Source: Bartonella doshiae NCTC 12862 = ATCC 700133 (GTDB lineage: Bacteria > Pseudomonadota > Alphaproteobacteria > Rhizobiales > Rhizobiaceae). Taken from it: a stretch of DNA of 64,000 bases. A program made the translations under genes and the position numbers. Below the pieces are notes generated by a model. The model ran no database searches and was not told the DNA's origin. It worked only from the letters and a program-made list of their open reading frames with translations. Positions 42,267-52,270 of the stretch are shown piece after piece. How positions within the stretch are numbered: position 1 is the first letter of the stretch; each line of letters begins with the position of its first letter. The stretch spans positions 62,001-126,000 of the forward strand of contig NZ_JH725096.1 of the NCBI RefSeq assembly GCF_000278155.1. Reading direction: 5' to 3'.

Positions 42267-43490
42267 TTATGACCTTGACGAACGCATAGCTAACGTGCGC
42301 AAACGCAGAGCATTTAACTTAATGAAACCCGTCGCATCTTTTTGATCATAAGCGCCTTCATCATCCTCAAAAGTTACCAAATGACTGGAATAAAGAGATT
42401 TTTTACTTTGGCGACCTTCAACGATAACGTTTCCTTTATAAAGCTTTAATGTAACTTCACCTTCAACATCTTCTTGAGATAAATCTATCGCCGCTTGCAA
42501 CATCTTACGTTCAGGTGAAAACCAAAAACCATAATAAATAAGCTCTGCGTAACGCGGCATCAATTCATCCTTCAAATGCGCAGCACCACGATCCAATGTT
42601 AAAGATTCTATAGCCCTATGGGCAATTAAAAGAATGGTCCCACCTGGTGTTTCATAAATACCCCGTGATTTCATTCCCACAAAACGGTTTTCCACCAAAT
42701 CTATCCGACCAATACCATTGTCGCGACCATAATTATTTAGTTCTGCAAGTAAAGTTGCAGGAGATAAATTTTTCCCATTAATTGAAACAGCATCACCTTT
42801 TTTAAAACCAAGAGTAATTATGGTCGCTTTATCTGGAGCATCTTCCGGTGAAAGAGTACGCATATGCACGTATTCAGGAGCAGAAACAGATGGATCTTCT
42901 AAAATTTTCCCCTCTGACGATGAATGCAATAAATTTGCATCTACTGAAAAAGGCGCTTCACCTTGCTTATCCTTTTCTATCGGAACTTCATGTATACGCG
43001 CAAATTCAATGAGATCTGTCCGACTCTTAAAATCCCAATCACGCCATGGGGCAATAATCTTGATGTCAGGATTAAGAGCATAAGCGGAAAGCTCAAAACG
43101 TACCTGATCATTCCCTTTTCCCGTTGCACCATGAGCAATCGCATCTGCACCAGTTTCTTTGGCAATTTCAATTAAACGTTTTGAAATAAGTGGACGCGCA
43201 ATTGATGTCCCCAAAAGATAGACACCTTCATAAACAGCATTGGCACGAAACATAGGAAAAACAAAATCACGCACAAATTCTTCACGCAAATCCTCAATAT
43301 AGATTTCTTTAACACCCAACGTTTCGGCTTTACGGCGTGCAAACGTTAATTCTTCCCCTTGACCCAAATCTGCTGTAAAAGTTACAACTTCCACCCCTAA
43401 TTTACTTTGCAGCCATTTGAGAATAATTGATGTATCCAATCCCCCTGAATAGGCTAAAACAACTTTTTTAATATTTTGCCACTTTTTCAT
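42267..43490 (-). CDS. argG: Argininosuccinate synthase
   Basis: ArgG joins citrulline and aspartate with ATP to form argininosuccinate, the penultimate step of arginine synthesis. The 407-residue protein has the PP-loop [15 protein letters not shown] near the N-terminus, the [12 protein letters not shown] segment, and [20 protein letters not shown]. All are intact, so arginine synthesis is presumably retained at this step. It is a single minus-strand gene, with lysS 347 bp downstream and the divergent LysE-family gene upstream (180 bp). Confidence 0.97.
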   Translation of the reverse strand: MKKWQNIKKVVLAYSGGLDTSIILKWLQSKLGVEVVTFTADLGQGEELTFARRKAETLGVKEIYIEDLREEFVRDFVFPMFRANAVYEGVYLLGTSIARPLISKRLIEIAKETGADAIAHGATGKGNDQVRFELSAYALNPDIKIIAPWRDWDFKSRTDLIEFARIHEVPIEKDKQGEAPFSVDANLLHSSSEGKILEDPSVSAPEYVHMRTLSPEDAPDKATIITLGFKKGDAVSINGKNLSPATLLAELNNYGRDNGIGRIDLVENRFVGMKSRGIYETPGGTILLIAHRAIESLTLDRGAAHLKDELMPRYAELIYYGFWFSPERKMLQAAIDLSQEDVEGEVTLKLYKGNVIVEGRQSKKSLYSSHLVTFEDDEGAYDQKDATGFIKLNALRLRTLAMRSSRS

Positions 43491-43670
43491 TTTAAAACTC
43501 TGTTGTATTTATTTTCTTTGTATATAGAAATTAAAAACTATGCAAACAATGAAAATAATCCTTTTTAAGCAGTATGTTAAAAAATGTAAAAATGAAAACG
43601 TATAAAAAAACATTTTTATGTAAGAGGTATAAATAACTTAAATATCTTACATGGCAACAAAGAGGTTTAC

Positions 43671-44309
43671 ATGTCGTTTATCCCTGAATGGTCTATATTA
43701 ATACAATTCTCTGTAGCATCATTGATTTTAGCCCTTATTCCAGGACCTGATATGATGCTATCTATAGGAAGAACCATTACACAAAGCAAAAAAGCTGGAA
43801 TTATGTGTGCTCTTGGAAGTGCAACAGGTTTTGCTATTCAGGTTACTACTGTTGCGCTTGGCTTATCAGCTCTTATTTTCGCTTCACCGCACGCTTTTGT
43901 TTTTCTTAAAACTGCCGGTGCTTTTTATCTTTTATGGATTGCCATTCAAGCGTTGTGTAAACATACAACACTCTCTTTTGAATCAGCATCAACCAAATAC
44001 CAAAGCTCTAAACGTAATTATCTTGTTGGTATTGGAATTAATCTTTTAAATCCTAAAATCATACTTTTTAATGTGACTTTTTTACCACAATTTATCAATG
44101 CCCATGACCCTATGGCAACACAAAAATTACTCATTTTAGGGCTTTCTTATATCCCCATTTCCCTCCCTATTACAATTTTCATGGTTTTTATAGCTCATAA
44201 GCTTTTTAAAAACCTCAAAAAAAATCCTTCTTATATTCGATTGCTTGACTGGCTTATCGCTGGCACTTTTACCAGTTTTGCTCTCCATCTCCTTATAACA
44301 GAAAATTGA
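43671..44309 (+). CDS. LysE/RhtB-family amino-acid exporter
   Basis: A 212-residue inner-membrane protein with about six hydrophobic helices. The N-terminal ALIPGPDMMLSIGRTITQSKKAGIM pattern (GP-D/N-xxx) and the central NLLNPKIILFNVTFLPQF are diagnostic of LysE/RhtB/LeuE exporters. Substrate is unknown; lysine, arginine, homoserine and threonine exporters all fall in this family. It diverges from argG and converges on rlmN with two bases between the stops. A role in balancing arginine next to argG is only a guess. Confidence 0.88.
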   Translation: MSFIPEWSILIQFSVASLILALIPGPDMMLSIGRTITQSKKAGIMCALGSATGFAIQVTTVALGLSALIFASPHAFVFLKTAGAFYLLWIAIQALCKHTTLSFESASTKYQSSKRNYLVGIGINLLNPKIILFNVTFLPQFINAHDPMATQKLLILGLSYIPISLPITIFMVFIAHKLFKNLKKNPSYIRLLDWLIAGTFTSFALHLLITEN

Positions 44310-44311
44310 GT

Positions 44312-45544
44312 TTATTCACTTCCAATCGCACTTTCGAAAAACTGAAAACGTTCAGATTTTCGGAGACGCTCTGAAGCTGATTTGAGCTGTCCACATGCAG
44401 CAAAAATATCACGTCCACGTGGTACCCTAATAGGAGAAGCATAGCCTGCTTGATTAACCACATCAGCAAAACGCTCAATTTGTTCCCAATCAGAACATTG
44501 ATAATTAGTCCCAGGCCATGGGTTAAAAGGAATCAAATTGATCTTAGCAGGAATACCTTTAAGCAGCTGAACCAACTGTTTAGCATCCTCCAAACTATCA
44601 TTTACATCCTTCAACATAACATATTCAAATGTAATTCGCTTAGCATTGGAAAGACCAGGATAATTACGGCACGCTTCCATTAATAAAGCAAGCGGGTATT
44701 TTTTATTGATTGGAACAAGCATATCTCGTAGCGTATCATGCACAGCATGAAGTGAAATGGCCAACATAACACCAATTTCTTCCCCAGTTCGTATAATTCC
44801 AGGAACTACTCCACTGGTAGAAAGCGTAATGCGACGTTTTGATAAAGAAAGCCCATCTCCATCAGAGGCTATTAATAAAGCTTTTTTAACTGCCTCGAAA
44901 TTATAAAGCGGTTCCCCCATTCCCATCATAACAATATTGGTAATTTTACGCCCTTCAAGTGGAATAATCGCTCCATTAGGGGTATCCTTATCAGGAAAAT
45001 CCCCCAAACAATCACGTGCAATCAATAATTGTGCTAAAATTTCTTCCGCTGTCAAATTACGAACAAGAACCTGTGTTCCCGTATGGCAAAAAGAACAGGT
45101 TAGCGTACACCCTACCTGAGATGAAATACATAAAGTGCCACGCCCCTCTTCAGGAATATAAACCGTTTCAACTTCAACAGGTCTTCCAGCTCCACGTGCT
45201 GGAAAACGCAAGAGCCATTTACGTGTACCGTCTTGTGATATTTGTTCTTCGACGATTTCCGGACGCGCAATAGAAAAATGGATTTTCAACATTTCTTGCA
45301 TTGGCTTAGAAATGTTCAACATCTCACCAAAGTCTGAGACACCACGTACATAAAGCCAATGCCAAAGTTGGCGTACACGCATACGCACCTGACGTTCTGG
45401 TACACCAAGTTCTGTTAAAGCTTGTTCGATTTCATCACGCGATAAGCCAATTAAAGAGTGCTTAGTTCTTTTTTTTACGACAACATTATTCGGTTGTCGC
45501 ATTGAACATACATTAACTGGTTTGAGGTCATATGAAATGGCCAT
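44312..45544 (-). CDS. rlmN: Dual-specificity 23S rRNA/tRNA adenine-C2 methyltransferase
   Basis: RlmN is a radical-SAM enzyme that methylates A2503 in 23S rRNA and A37 in some tRNAs at C2. The 410-residue protein has the iron-sulfur CxxxCxxC motif in [12 protein letters not shown] near residue 143, [14 protein letters not shown], and the downstream Cys-containing region near [10 protein letters not shown]. The N-terminal extension (about 40 residues before [10 protein letters not shown]) is longer than in E. coli, as usual in Rhizobiales. Upstream, 41 bp away, is the IalB-family gene on the same strand, suggesting co-transcription. Confidence 0.96.
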   Translation of the reverse strand: MAISYDLKPVNVCSMRQPNNVVVKKRTKHSLIGLSRDEIEQALTELGVPERQVRMRVRQLWHWLYVRGVSDFGEMLNISKPMQEMLKIHFSIARPEIVEEQISQDGTRKWLLRFPARGAGRPVEVETVYIPEEGRGTLCISSQVGCTLTCSFCHTGTQVLVRNLTAEEILAQLLIARDCLGDFPDKDTPNGAIIPLEGRKITNIVMMGMGEPLYNFEAVKKALLIASDGDGLSLSKRRITLSTSGVVPGIIRTGEEIGVMLAISLHAVHDTLRDMLVPINKKYPLALLMEACRNYPGLSNAKRITFEYVMLKDVNDSLEDAKQLVQLLKGIPAKINLIPFNPWPGTNYQCSDWEQIERFADVVNQAGYASPIRVPRGRDIFAACGQLKSASERLRKSERFQFFESAIGSE

Positions 45545-45585
45545 TGTTTTCCAATTTATACTACTACCTTAGAATCACAGATACC

Positions 45586-46095
45586 TTAATGGCATTTCTG
45601 TACTGCATTTAATGCAGCGGTTACTCCTTTTAAAGAATAAGTATAAGTAGTATGAGTTCCTCGTTTCGAAGTAGCTTTCACTATCATAGTTTTCCCAGCA
45701 CGCATAGCAGAAACAAGCTGCTTTTCTAATGCTGATGACGCTAACCAAGCTGATGAATCCTTCGTAAAAAAATCAAAATTCTTATCTCCAATGGTCACGG
45801 TAACTCCTGACCCTTCTTTTAGTGTATAACCCGCCATGAATTGCGGTTCAAATAAAACCGGAGAATGAGAACGCTTGGTAACCAAAAAGAAATTATCACC
45901 ATGATTCACCGTTGTTGGAAGTGACTCTAAAGGTATGGACAACACGTAACAAATCGTATCCTCTGGCGATTTATAAGAATAAGCTCCCCAAGCTTCAAAT
46001 TGATCTAAACGGCTTGGCGCTTGCGCCCACGTTGCTCCGGCATTAACCAGAAACATTATAAACGCAGCAATAAAAGTCTTTTCAAACATCTTCAT
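45586..46095 (-). CDS. Invasion-associated locus B (IalB) family periplasmic protein
   Basis: This 169-residue protein has an N-terminal signal peptide (about residues 1-25, cut after ATWAQA) and an IalB-like domain with paired Cys (TICYVLSIP and the C-terminal KCH), suggesting a disulfide. IalB was named in Bartonella bacilliformis for its role in erythrocyte invasion, but the family is broad in non-pathogenic alphaproteobacteria and this copy is probably a housekeeping paralogue with the usual rlmN neighbour rather than the ialAB virulence locus. Function unknown. Confidence 0.85.
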   Translation of the reverse strand: MKMFEKTFIAAFIMFLVNAGATWAQAPSRLDQFEAWGAYSYKSPEDTICYVLSIPLESLPTTVNHGDNFFLVTKRSHSPVLFEPQFMAGYTLKEGSGVTVTIGDKNFDFFTKDSSAWLASSALEKQLVSAMRAGKTMIVKATSKRGTHTTYTYSLKGVTAALNAVQKCH

Positions 46096-46654
46096 TTAGC
46101 TCACTTCTTTAGTCTCTAACAAGATTTCCTTCATTGGCAAAAAAGTAACAAAAGCGCGATCGACACTTCGTAGTTCTCAAGTATAATTATCCTAATTTCC
46201 TCAACAAGAGAAACATTTTTGTGTCAATAAGAACAGATTTTTGCTCCCAATTGTACCCTTTTAGTTGTTACTAAAACATGAATTTTTCATTCAATAATCA
46301 GATTATTTTAAAATATTATCAACTTGATAACTCTTCAAATATCAGCAAAAAATTTAACAAACTGAACCTGTTTACATCAAAAAAAATCGCATATCTCCCC
46401 GCCAATTATAGTATGCTCACTTTTCGCATTCAATCTCAATGAGATACCGTATTTTTACTGTTTTAAAGTTAAAAAATAATCAAAAGCAGCAATTTTTTCC
46501 ACTCTCTGTTTTTTAAAGTTGCCTTTTTCCTAATGCTCTTTTTGCAAAATAACATAATATAATGAGTGATCATCAGTTCTTTACGTAGGCTATATCATTT
46601 TTATCCTATGCTCTATAGTGCATTATCGGCAATGTATACACCACACCATCTCTT
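46096..46654. other. Gene-free gap between the IalB gene and ptsN
   Basis: 559 bp of A+T-rich DNA without a supported ORF, tRNA or terminator-like hairpin. It lies upstream of the IalB-family gene and downstream of ptsN, both on the minus strand, so it should contain the IalB promoter. Confidence 0.4.
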
Positions 46655-47119
46655 TTAAGCTGCATTTGATGCTGAGTTCTGAATCAATAAAACATAAAGT
46701 GCATGAGCATCATGCGTATTGCGCAATTTTTGAACAACATCAGAATGACGTAAAACGCGCGCAATCTGTGATAAAGCTTTTAAGTGATCTGCACCAGCGT
46801 TCTCAGGCGCTAAAAGGAGAAAAACAAGATCAATAGGTTCGTCATCAAGAGCTTCAAAATCAACAGGACTTTCAAGGCGAGCGAAAATACCAATGATTCG
46901 GTTAATATCAGGTAGTTTTCCATGAGGAATTGCAATACCACCACCTAAACCTGTTGAACCTAGTTTTTCACGTTGTAAAACAACATCAAAAATCATGCGT
47001 TCATTAAGACCTGTCAATTCAGCAGCTTTTTCGGCTAAAACTTGTAGAACTTGTTTCTTCGAATTCGCCTTAAGAGCCGGAATAATTGCTTCCGGTGCAA
47101 TTAACTCACTCAAATTCAT
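46655..47119 (-). CDS. ptsN: PTS IIA-like nitrogen regulatory protein
   Basis: PtsN is the EIIA-Ntr output protein of the nitrogen phosphotransfer system, which regulates potassium transport, stringent response and other targets depending on phosphorylation. The 154-residue protein has the phospho-accepting His in GGGIAIPHGKL and the family's GSTGLGG and LLAPENAGADHLKALSQIA motifs. In most proteobacteria it follows rpoN and hpf; here those are missing and a 1.17 kb gene-free gap precedes it. It therefore probably acts outside sigma-54 control. Confidence 0.94.
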   Translation of the reverse strand: MNLSELIAPEAIIPALKANSKKQVLQVLAEKAAELTGLNERMIFDVVLQREKLGSTGLGGGIAIPHGKLPDINRIIGIFARLESPVDFEALDDEPIDLVFLLLAPENAGADHLKALSQIARVLRHSDVVQKLRNTHDAHALYVLLIQNSASNAA

Positions 47120-48286
47120 ACTTTAATTTTCCTTTTGCACACTCAAATGCCCACCAATAAACCGGTAAAAGGTATAGATATTTAGGGTTATGTTAGTTTT
47201 TTTCATCATTGGACATATATCTACTTTTCAATTCATAACAGATGATAGCTCAATCATGTCATTTCACTACCAACTCAACATAAATAATATTTAACGTCTA
47301 ATTAACAGCACGAGAAAAAGGAAATGGAATTGTCCATAGAATTAATTTCCTTATAATATATGATAAAATCATCGTTCACAAATTCATCAATCTTTTAATA
47401 TTACAAGTTGGTGCACAATGTTAAACATTCCTCTTCCTTCTAGGAACTGGATCCTATTAAGATAAATATATCAAAGCAAAATAGTACTTTACTTTGACAA
47501 TTATCTGTAACTTAAGTTGCCCAACAACGATGATCTAAACAGGTTTTGATAGCGTAATAAATATTCTAAAAAAGCTCGCACATCTGTTCTGATATCCCTA
47601 GCAGTAACTTGACTTTTAAATGCGCAATACAAACCAAGAAAATATCACAAACCATATTTGACAACCGTAATATCTATAACCCATAGTGCTTACCATCAAA
47701 ATATCTGAAATAATATTACCGATCTGCTATTTTATTCGATAAAACAAATATTACCACTATCCATATAACTTTCTGCAACACGTACATTTATTCGCAGCAT
47801 TATTTACCACTCATTATACGCTTAATCTAGAGATATCTTTTTCATGATGCAATTAAAACAAACTAAATCAATGCAACAATATATCTAGCTCATCTTGATG
47901 AGGACTTTTTCATTACTGAGAAAAAATTTAAATACAAGATTATAGCCATCAAAAAAGGTCACTTAAATTATAATACCATAAACACAATAACCCTTTAAAA
48001 ATCTGATAGCCTACCCCAATAAAAACACCAATTTTTCCCTTATTTCTACCTCACAATGACCAAATTTTCTATTCTACTTGGTTCTTTATAATATTGTCAT
48101 TATTATTTTCACAAAATCAAAATTTTTCCTATTATTTTATAAATAATGTATATTAATGGCGTCTGTCTGTGGAATCAAAAATTTTTTTAATTTTATGGAT
48201 GAATTTAATTACCTCAATGTGATGAGGTTCTGGCTCGGCCATATCAATCATTTAAGTTTAAACAAAGACTCACAGAAAGTGTAAAA
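47120..48286. other. 1.17 kb gap where rpoN and hpf are expected
   Basis: The usual alphaproteobacterial order is lptC-lptA-lptB-rpoN-hpf-ptsN. Between lptB and ptsN there is here only A+T-rich DNA with stops in all frames. I could not recognise RpoN or HPF motifs in a six-frame reading; one minus-strand stretch around 47520-47640 reads as short open pieces in two frames but matches nothing I know. The plus strand is markedly C-rich over G (43 C against 12 G in the three 60-base lines at 47641, 47761 and 47941). A 6-bp hairpin ACCTCA/TGAGGT lies at 48211-48228. Confidence 0.55.
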
Positions 48287-49081
48287 TTAGAGAGAAAACT
48301 GATTTCCCAAATAAATTCTGCGTACATCAACGTTGTTGATAATATCATTAGGACAACCATGAACGAGCACTTTTCCCCCATGAATGATATAAGCTCGATC
48401 GACGAGATCCAATGTCTCACGCACATTATGATCTGTTATTAAAACACCAATCCCACGCTGCGTTAAATAACGAATAAGCTGCTGAATATCAAAAATAGCA
48501 ACAGGATCAATGCCTGCAAATGGTTCATCAAGTAACATAAAATTGGGACGAGAAGCTAAAGCGCGTGCAATTTCAAGTCGCCGTCGTTCTCCCCCTGATA
48601 AGGAAAGTGCAGGCATTTTACGTAAATGATCAATTTTAAACTCATGTAAAAGAGCATCTAATTCCTTACGTCGTTTAAGACGATCTTTTTCAATAATCTC
48701 CAAAACAGCTTTAATATTATTTTCTACTGAAAGACCACGAAAAATAGATGCTTCCTGCGGAAGATACCCAATACCTAAACGAGCACGCCGATACATTGGT
48801 AGGTGGGTGATATCAAATCCGTTAATTTTAACATTCCCCCCATCCGGCTTGATGAGTCCTGTAACCATATAAAAACACGTCGTTTTACCCGCTCCATTAG
48901 GGCCTAAAATACCAACAGCCTCTCCGGTACGAATATCAAAGGAAACGCCATTAACAACCTGTCTTCCACGGTAGACTTTAATTAAATTACGAGCAATTAA
49001 AGTCCCTTTTAAATGCTCTCCTACAGCTTCTCTTGCAAAATTACATGCGTTCGTCTGTTTTTTTCTCTTGATTCCAAACAT
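48287..49081 (-). CDS. lptB: LPS export ABC transporter ATP-binding protein LptB
   Basis: LptB powers extraction of lipopolysaccharide from the inner membrane with LptFG. The 264-residue protein has Walker A GPNGAGKTTCFYMVTGL, the signature LSGGERRRLEIARAL, Walker B LLDEPFAGIDP and the switch TDHNVRETL, all in the form typical of LptB. The N-terminal 25 residues before GTLIARNLIKVY are an extension seen in Rhizobiales. It begins six bases after lptA and ends the lptC-lptA-lptB operon on the minus strand. Confidence 0.96.
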   Translation of the reverse strand: MFGIKRKKQTNACNFAREAVGEHLKGTLIARNLIKVYRGRQVVNGVSFDIRTGEAVGILGPNGAGKTTCFYMVTGLIKPDGGNVKINGFDITHLPMYRRARLGIGYLPQEASIFRGLSVENNIKAVLEIIEKDRLKRRKELDALLHEFKIDHLRKMPALSLSGGERRRLEIARALASRPNFMLLDEPFAGIDPVAIFDIQQLIRYLTQRGIGVLITDHNVRETLDLVDRAYIIHGGKVLVHGCPNDIINNVDVRRIYLGNQFSL

Positions 49082-49087
49082 GAAATC

Positions 49088-49747
49088 TTAATAGCCACCC
49101 TTTTGACTTTGTTTAAAAATGATTGAAACACGTCCTTGTTGCTTAGACGTCCCACAACCTTCGAAAAAAGTCTCTCCACTTTTCATATTTGCTGTCAGCT
49201 TGCATCCCGTTGCTACATTATCACCATCGGTTAATACAACATTATCCCCTGTCAAGATCATAATTTTTGATTTTCCATCAAAAATACCTTTATCACCCGT
49301 CGCAATTCGCGTAGCATTTTTTATATAAACTTTTCCTAAAGCTTCTATTTTCTTGATACTCATTGAGTCAAATCCCGCAGAAAGTATAACATTTAACTCT
49401 TCCTGAGACATATCAGAAGCTTTATGCTTCTTATCATAGTAAATAACTAATTTTGACGTCCGTAAAAGGTATTCACCTTGAGCCACTGAAACATCACCAC
49501 TTAAAAGTGCCACCCCTTCTTTATCACGTATTTCTAAAGAATCTGCATAAAGTTCTACTGGTTCTTTGTGGTCTGATAAATTAATGCCCAAATAGGACAC
49601 TTCAGCATATCCACAAACTGTCCTAAATCCTAATATTCCTACAATCAAAGCCAAATATATACCTAACCATTTTCTGTACAACTTCCTTAGCTTCATCCCA
49701 TTACTTTCAATTTCTTTGTTCACACAAACATGATATCTCTCTCGCAT
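49088..49747 (-). CDS. lptA: LPS transport periplasmic bridge protein LptA
   Basis: LptA forms the periplasmic bridge carrying lipopolysaccharide from LptC to LptD. The protein has a hydrophobic export segment (about residues 28-47) and an OstA domain with ELYADSLEIRDKEGVALLSG and the matching second half TGDKGIFDGKSKIMILTGDN. The ATG at 49747 lies five bases after the lptC stop; ATG 49696 would put the start just ahead of the signal peptide (KLRKLYRKWLGIYLALIVGI) and is an attractive alternative, removing 17 residues. Confidence 0.9.
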   Translation of the reverse strand: MRERYHVCVNKEIESNGMKLRKLYRKWLGIYLALIVGILGFRTVCGYAEVSYLGINLSDHKEPVELYADSLEIRDKEGVALLSGDVSVAQGEYLLRTSKLVIYYDKKHKASDMSQEELNVILSAGFDSMSIKKIEALGKVYIKNATRIATGDKGIFDGKSKIMILTGDNVVLTDGDNVATGCKLTANMKSGETFFEGCGTSKQQGRVSIIFKQSQKGGY

Positions 49748-49752
49748 AAAAC

Positions 49753-50397
49753 TTACTTTTTGTTAATTACTAAATGTACTCCACCGTGAAAATATATGTT
49801 TTGCCCTTTTTCTCGAATTTCCAAAGCATTTGCTGCGAGATGCAAACCTGCTCGCTGAATATCGATACGTTGATCTGTACTTAATTTCCCCTCAACGAAA
49901 TTAAGCTTCGCAGCCATAAATTGTGCAATCATTCCGTCATTTGTTGTAATTGTGAATGGCTTATTCAACCGCAAACAACTATTGGTATTATCATAAACAC
50001 CTTCTTGAGCATTGAGAAAAACTCGTTCTTGTTTGCCCACAAGTGCCTCAGCTGTAATATTTTGCAATCCAATTATTTTAGAATGTGTACGATCTTGAAA
50101 GACTTTTTCCGCTTTCAGCCAATAAGATTCTCGAGATCCCGTATAACTCTCTAATTTTGGATTGAACATCGTTAATTTCGTTATACCATTCCCTTCATCA
50201 TTTGAATTTACAGAATCAGAAGCAACAGGAGTAAAGAAAAACGTAAACCAAGAAAAAACAAATGCTATAACGAATACAAAGAGAGGCAAAAAAAATTTTA
50301 ATATGCTCACACGTTGTGAATGACGGGATGCTTTTTTAAAGACATCACCAAAAGATGATTTTGTTGAAAAAAATTCCTTATGATCGAGTACGGACAT
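49753..50397 (-). CDS. lptC: LPS export periplasmic protein LptC
   Basis: LptC is the bitopic inner-membrane protein that passes lipopolysaccharide from LptBFG to LptA. The 214-residue protein has a cytoplasmic N-terminus, one membrane helix (about residues 34-56, FFLPLFVFVIAFVFSWFTFF) and a periplasmic LptC domain with repeated beta segments (ITAEALVGKQERVFLNAQEG). It is the first gene of the lptC-A-B operon and diverges from ihfB, 191 bp away. Confidence 0.92.
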   Translation of the reverse strand: MSVLDHKEFFSTKSSFGDVFKKASRHSQRVSILKFFLPLFVFVIAFVFSWFTFFFTPVASDSVNSNDEGNGITKLTMFNPKLESYTGSRESYWLKAEKVFQDRTHSKIIGLQNITAEALVGKQERVFLNAQEGVYDNTNSCLRLNKPFTITTNDGMIAQFMAAKLNFVEGKLSTDQRIDIQRAGLHLAANALEIREKGQNIYFHGGVHLVINKK

Positions 50398-50588
50398 ACT
50401 ATCCTAATTTCTTAAATATTCCGTTTTCCTTCAATTTGTATAACCTTCAGAAGACGTATTTTCAAATTTTGCTTCTTGCAATTTGTTTTTTCTTGATTTT
50501 ATTTTGCTTTCATCTGTTTATATATGTAATGTGTGCATGTGAAGTACACAATTGTTAAAAAACTTTTTTGTGTGAAAGCGAGGCTATT

Positions 50589-50867
50589 TTGGTTAAATCA
50601 GAGCTTGTGCAAATTATTGCCCGTCAGAACCCACATCTTTTTCAACATGATGTGGAAAATATTGTGAATGCTATTTTTGAGGAAATTTCAACGGCTCTTG
50701 CTAATGGAAATCGCGTTGAACTTCGCGGATTTGGAGCTTTTTCTGTTAAAAGCCGCTCGGCCCGTAATGGTCGTAATCCACGAACAGGTGAAGCCGTTAT
50801 TGTTGAAGAAAAATGGATTCCTTTTTTTAAAACGGGTAAAGATTTACGTGATCGGCTTAATAAATGA
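50589..50867 (+). CDS. ihfB: Integration host factor subunit beta, TTG start
   Basis: IhfB pairs with IhfA to bend DNA in replication, recombination and transcription. The 92-residue form begins [16 protein letters not shown], as in other alphaproteobacterial IhfB, and contains [10 protein letters not shown] and the DNA-intercalating loop [11 protein letters not shown] chose TTG 50589 because GAGG lies five bases upstream and the resulting N-terminus fits the family; the frame is also open from TTG 50568, which adds seven residues. The stop overlaps the start of the LapA-domain gene by four bases (ATGA). Confidence 0.94.
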   Translation: MVKSELVQIIARQNPHLFQHDVENIVNAIFEEISTALANGNRVELRGFGAFSVKSRSARNGRNPRTGEAVIVEEKWIPFFKTGKDLRDRLNK

Positions 50868-51172
50868 GTAAATTTATGACAGCTAAACGTATTTTTTTAG
50901 CAATTATTTTGCTGCCTCCTACTGTTGTTTTTATCGCTTTTATCGTTGCTAACCGTCAAATAGTGACATTAACACTTGATCCTTTCCAAATGAGCTCTAA
51001 AGGTTTTACTTACCAAGCTCCTCTCTTTATATGGCTCTTTATTTTCTTTAGTTTTGGTATTCTATTAGGGAGCCTTATCAATTGGTTTGCATACCATAAA
51101 TGCAAAAAGTCTCTCAAAGAAAGTAAAATTGAGCTCGAAAAACTAAAAATGTCTATTGCAAACATGCAATGA
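50864..51172 (+). CDS. LapA-domain (DUF1049) membrane protein
   Basis: A 102-residue protein with two membrane helices (about residues 10-28 and 49-70) and a C-terminal coiled-coil tail ([17 protein letters not shown]). This is the LapA/YciS layout; in E. coli LapA with LapB tunes lipopolysaccharide synthesis via LpxC turnover. It overlaps ihfB by four bases, the standard alphaproteobacterial ihfB-lapA pair. In relatives trpF follows; here it is absent. Confidence 0.85.
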   Translation: MSKFMTAKRIFLAIILLPPTVVFIAFIVANRQIVTLTLDPFQMSSKGFTYQAPLFIWLFIFFSFGILLGSLINWFAYHKCKKSLKESKIELEKLKMSIANMQ

Positions 51173-51326
51173 GATACTTTAACGAAAGCTTTCTTTTGGT
51201 GCTTTTCATAACAACTTTAAAAGTGCTCTTTCTCTTTTATCCTATACATGCTTTAATTGACTCTCGATCTTTGGGCTCTTACGGAAGTCTAAGAACCTTT
51301 TAACATAATTTTTAAATACATGTCTT

Positions 51327-52268
51327 GTGACAACAAATATGGCTGCACAATATTTTCAATCACCCGAAAACACTCTACTACAGGAAAATTTGCCTGTTAT
51401 TTTAGAAACAGGTGTCAGTGCAAATTATGCTCTCATTGATTCTGGTCACGGACGAAAATTAGAGCGTTACGGAGATTACCACATTATTCGTCCAGAAGGT
51501 CAAGCATTATGGAAACCAGCTTTATCACAAAAGCATTGGGATGATGTTGATGCCATCTTTACAGGAAACCGAGATGAAGAAGGTATTGGTCGTTGGTATT
51601 TTCCCAAAAAACCACTTGGTGAAACATGGCCACTTTCTTGGAATGAGCTGCCCTTTTTAGGCCGTTTTACTTCCTTTCGTCATGTTGGCGTTTTTCCGGA
51701 ACAAGATGCTCATTGGCGCTTTATGGAAGAAAAAATTGCTAAAACCATGCGTCCTCTTAAATTATTAAATCTTTTTGGTTACACAGGCATTGCTTCTTTG
51801 ATTGCTGCGCGCGCTGGTGCAGATGTTACACATGTTGATGCTTCTAAAAAAGCTATCGCCTGGGCGAAAGCCAATCAAGAAATAGCAAAATTATCCGATC
51901 GCTCCATTCGCTGGATTTGTGACGATGCTGTAAAATTTGTCGAACGTGAACTGCGCCGCAAAAAAAATTATGATATGATTCTTCTCGATCCACCTGCATA
52001 TGGACGTGGACCTCATGGTGAAGTTTGGCAATTATTTGATCATTTACCAGCTATGATCACAAACTGTCAGAAACTCCTGTCTGATAAGCCTCTTGCCGTT
52101 ATACTCACAGCTTATTCTATTCGTGCTTCTTTTTATGCACTTCATACTTTAATGCATGATGAATTTAAAAATCTTGGCGGTTTGATCGAATCAGGAGAAC
52201 TGATCTTGCGTGAAGAAGCCGCTGGACGTGCACTTTCTACTTCTCTTTTTAGCCGTTGGATTGCTTGA
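51327..52268 (+). CDS. Class I SAM-dependent (RlmI-type) rRNA methyltransferase
   Basis: The 313-residue protein has the core of the RlmI/RlmK-type cytosine-C5 methyltransferases: LLNLFGYTGIASLIAARAGADVTHVDASKKAI for SAM binding, WICDDAVKFVERE, and the catalytic LLDPPAYGRGP. An N-terminal PUA domain is absent, so it is the short form found in Rhizobiales. rRNA is the likely target but the site is unknown. The GTG start at 51327 lacks a ribosome-binding site; ATG 51339 is in frame. The next gene starts three bases after its stop. Confidence 0.85.
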   Translation: MTTNMAAQYFQSPENTLLQENLPVILETGVSANYALIDSGHGRKLERYGDYHIIRPEGQALWKPALSQKHWDDVDAIFTGNRDEEGIGRWYFPKKPLGETWPLSWNELPFLGRFTSFRHVGVFPEQDAHWRFMEEKIAKTMRPLKLLNLFGYTGIASLIAARAGADVTHVDASKKAIAWAKANQEIAKLSDRSIRWICDDAVKFVERELRRKKNYDMILLDPPAYGRGPHGEVWQLFDHLPAMITNCQKLLSDKPLAVILTAYSIRASFYALHTLMHDEFKNLGGLIESGELILREEAAGRALSTSLFSRWIA

Positions 52269-52270
52269 AC

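Noticed and set aside
45586..46095. The IalB-family protein as the ialAB invasion virulence locus
   Set aside because: No ialA (NUDIX) gene adjoins it and the rlmN neighbour points to the widespread housekeeping paralogue.
46618..46836. Small plus-strand ORF at the 3' end of ptsN
   Set aside because: Mostly antisense to ptsN; no ribosome-binding site and no domain.
47520..47640. Minus-strand fragments read as an rpoN or hpf remnant
   Set aside because: Short open pieces in two frames exist but match no RpoN or HPF motif; not enough to name a pseudogene.
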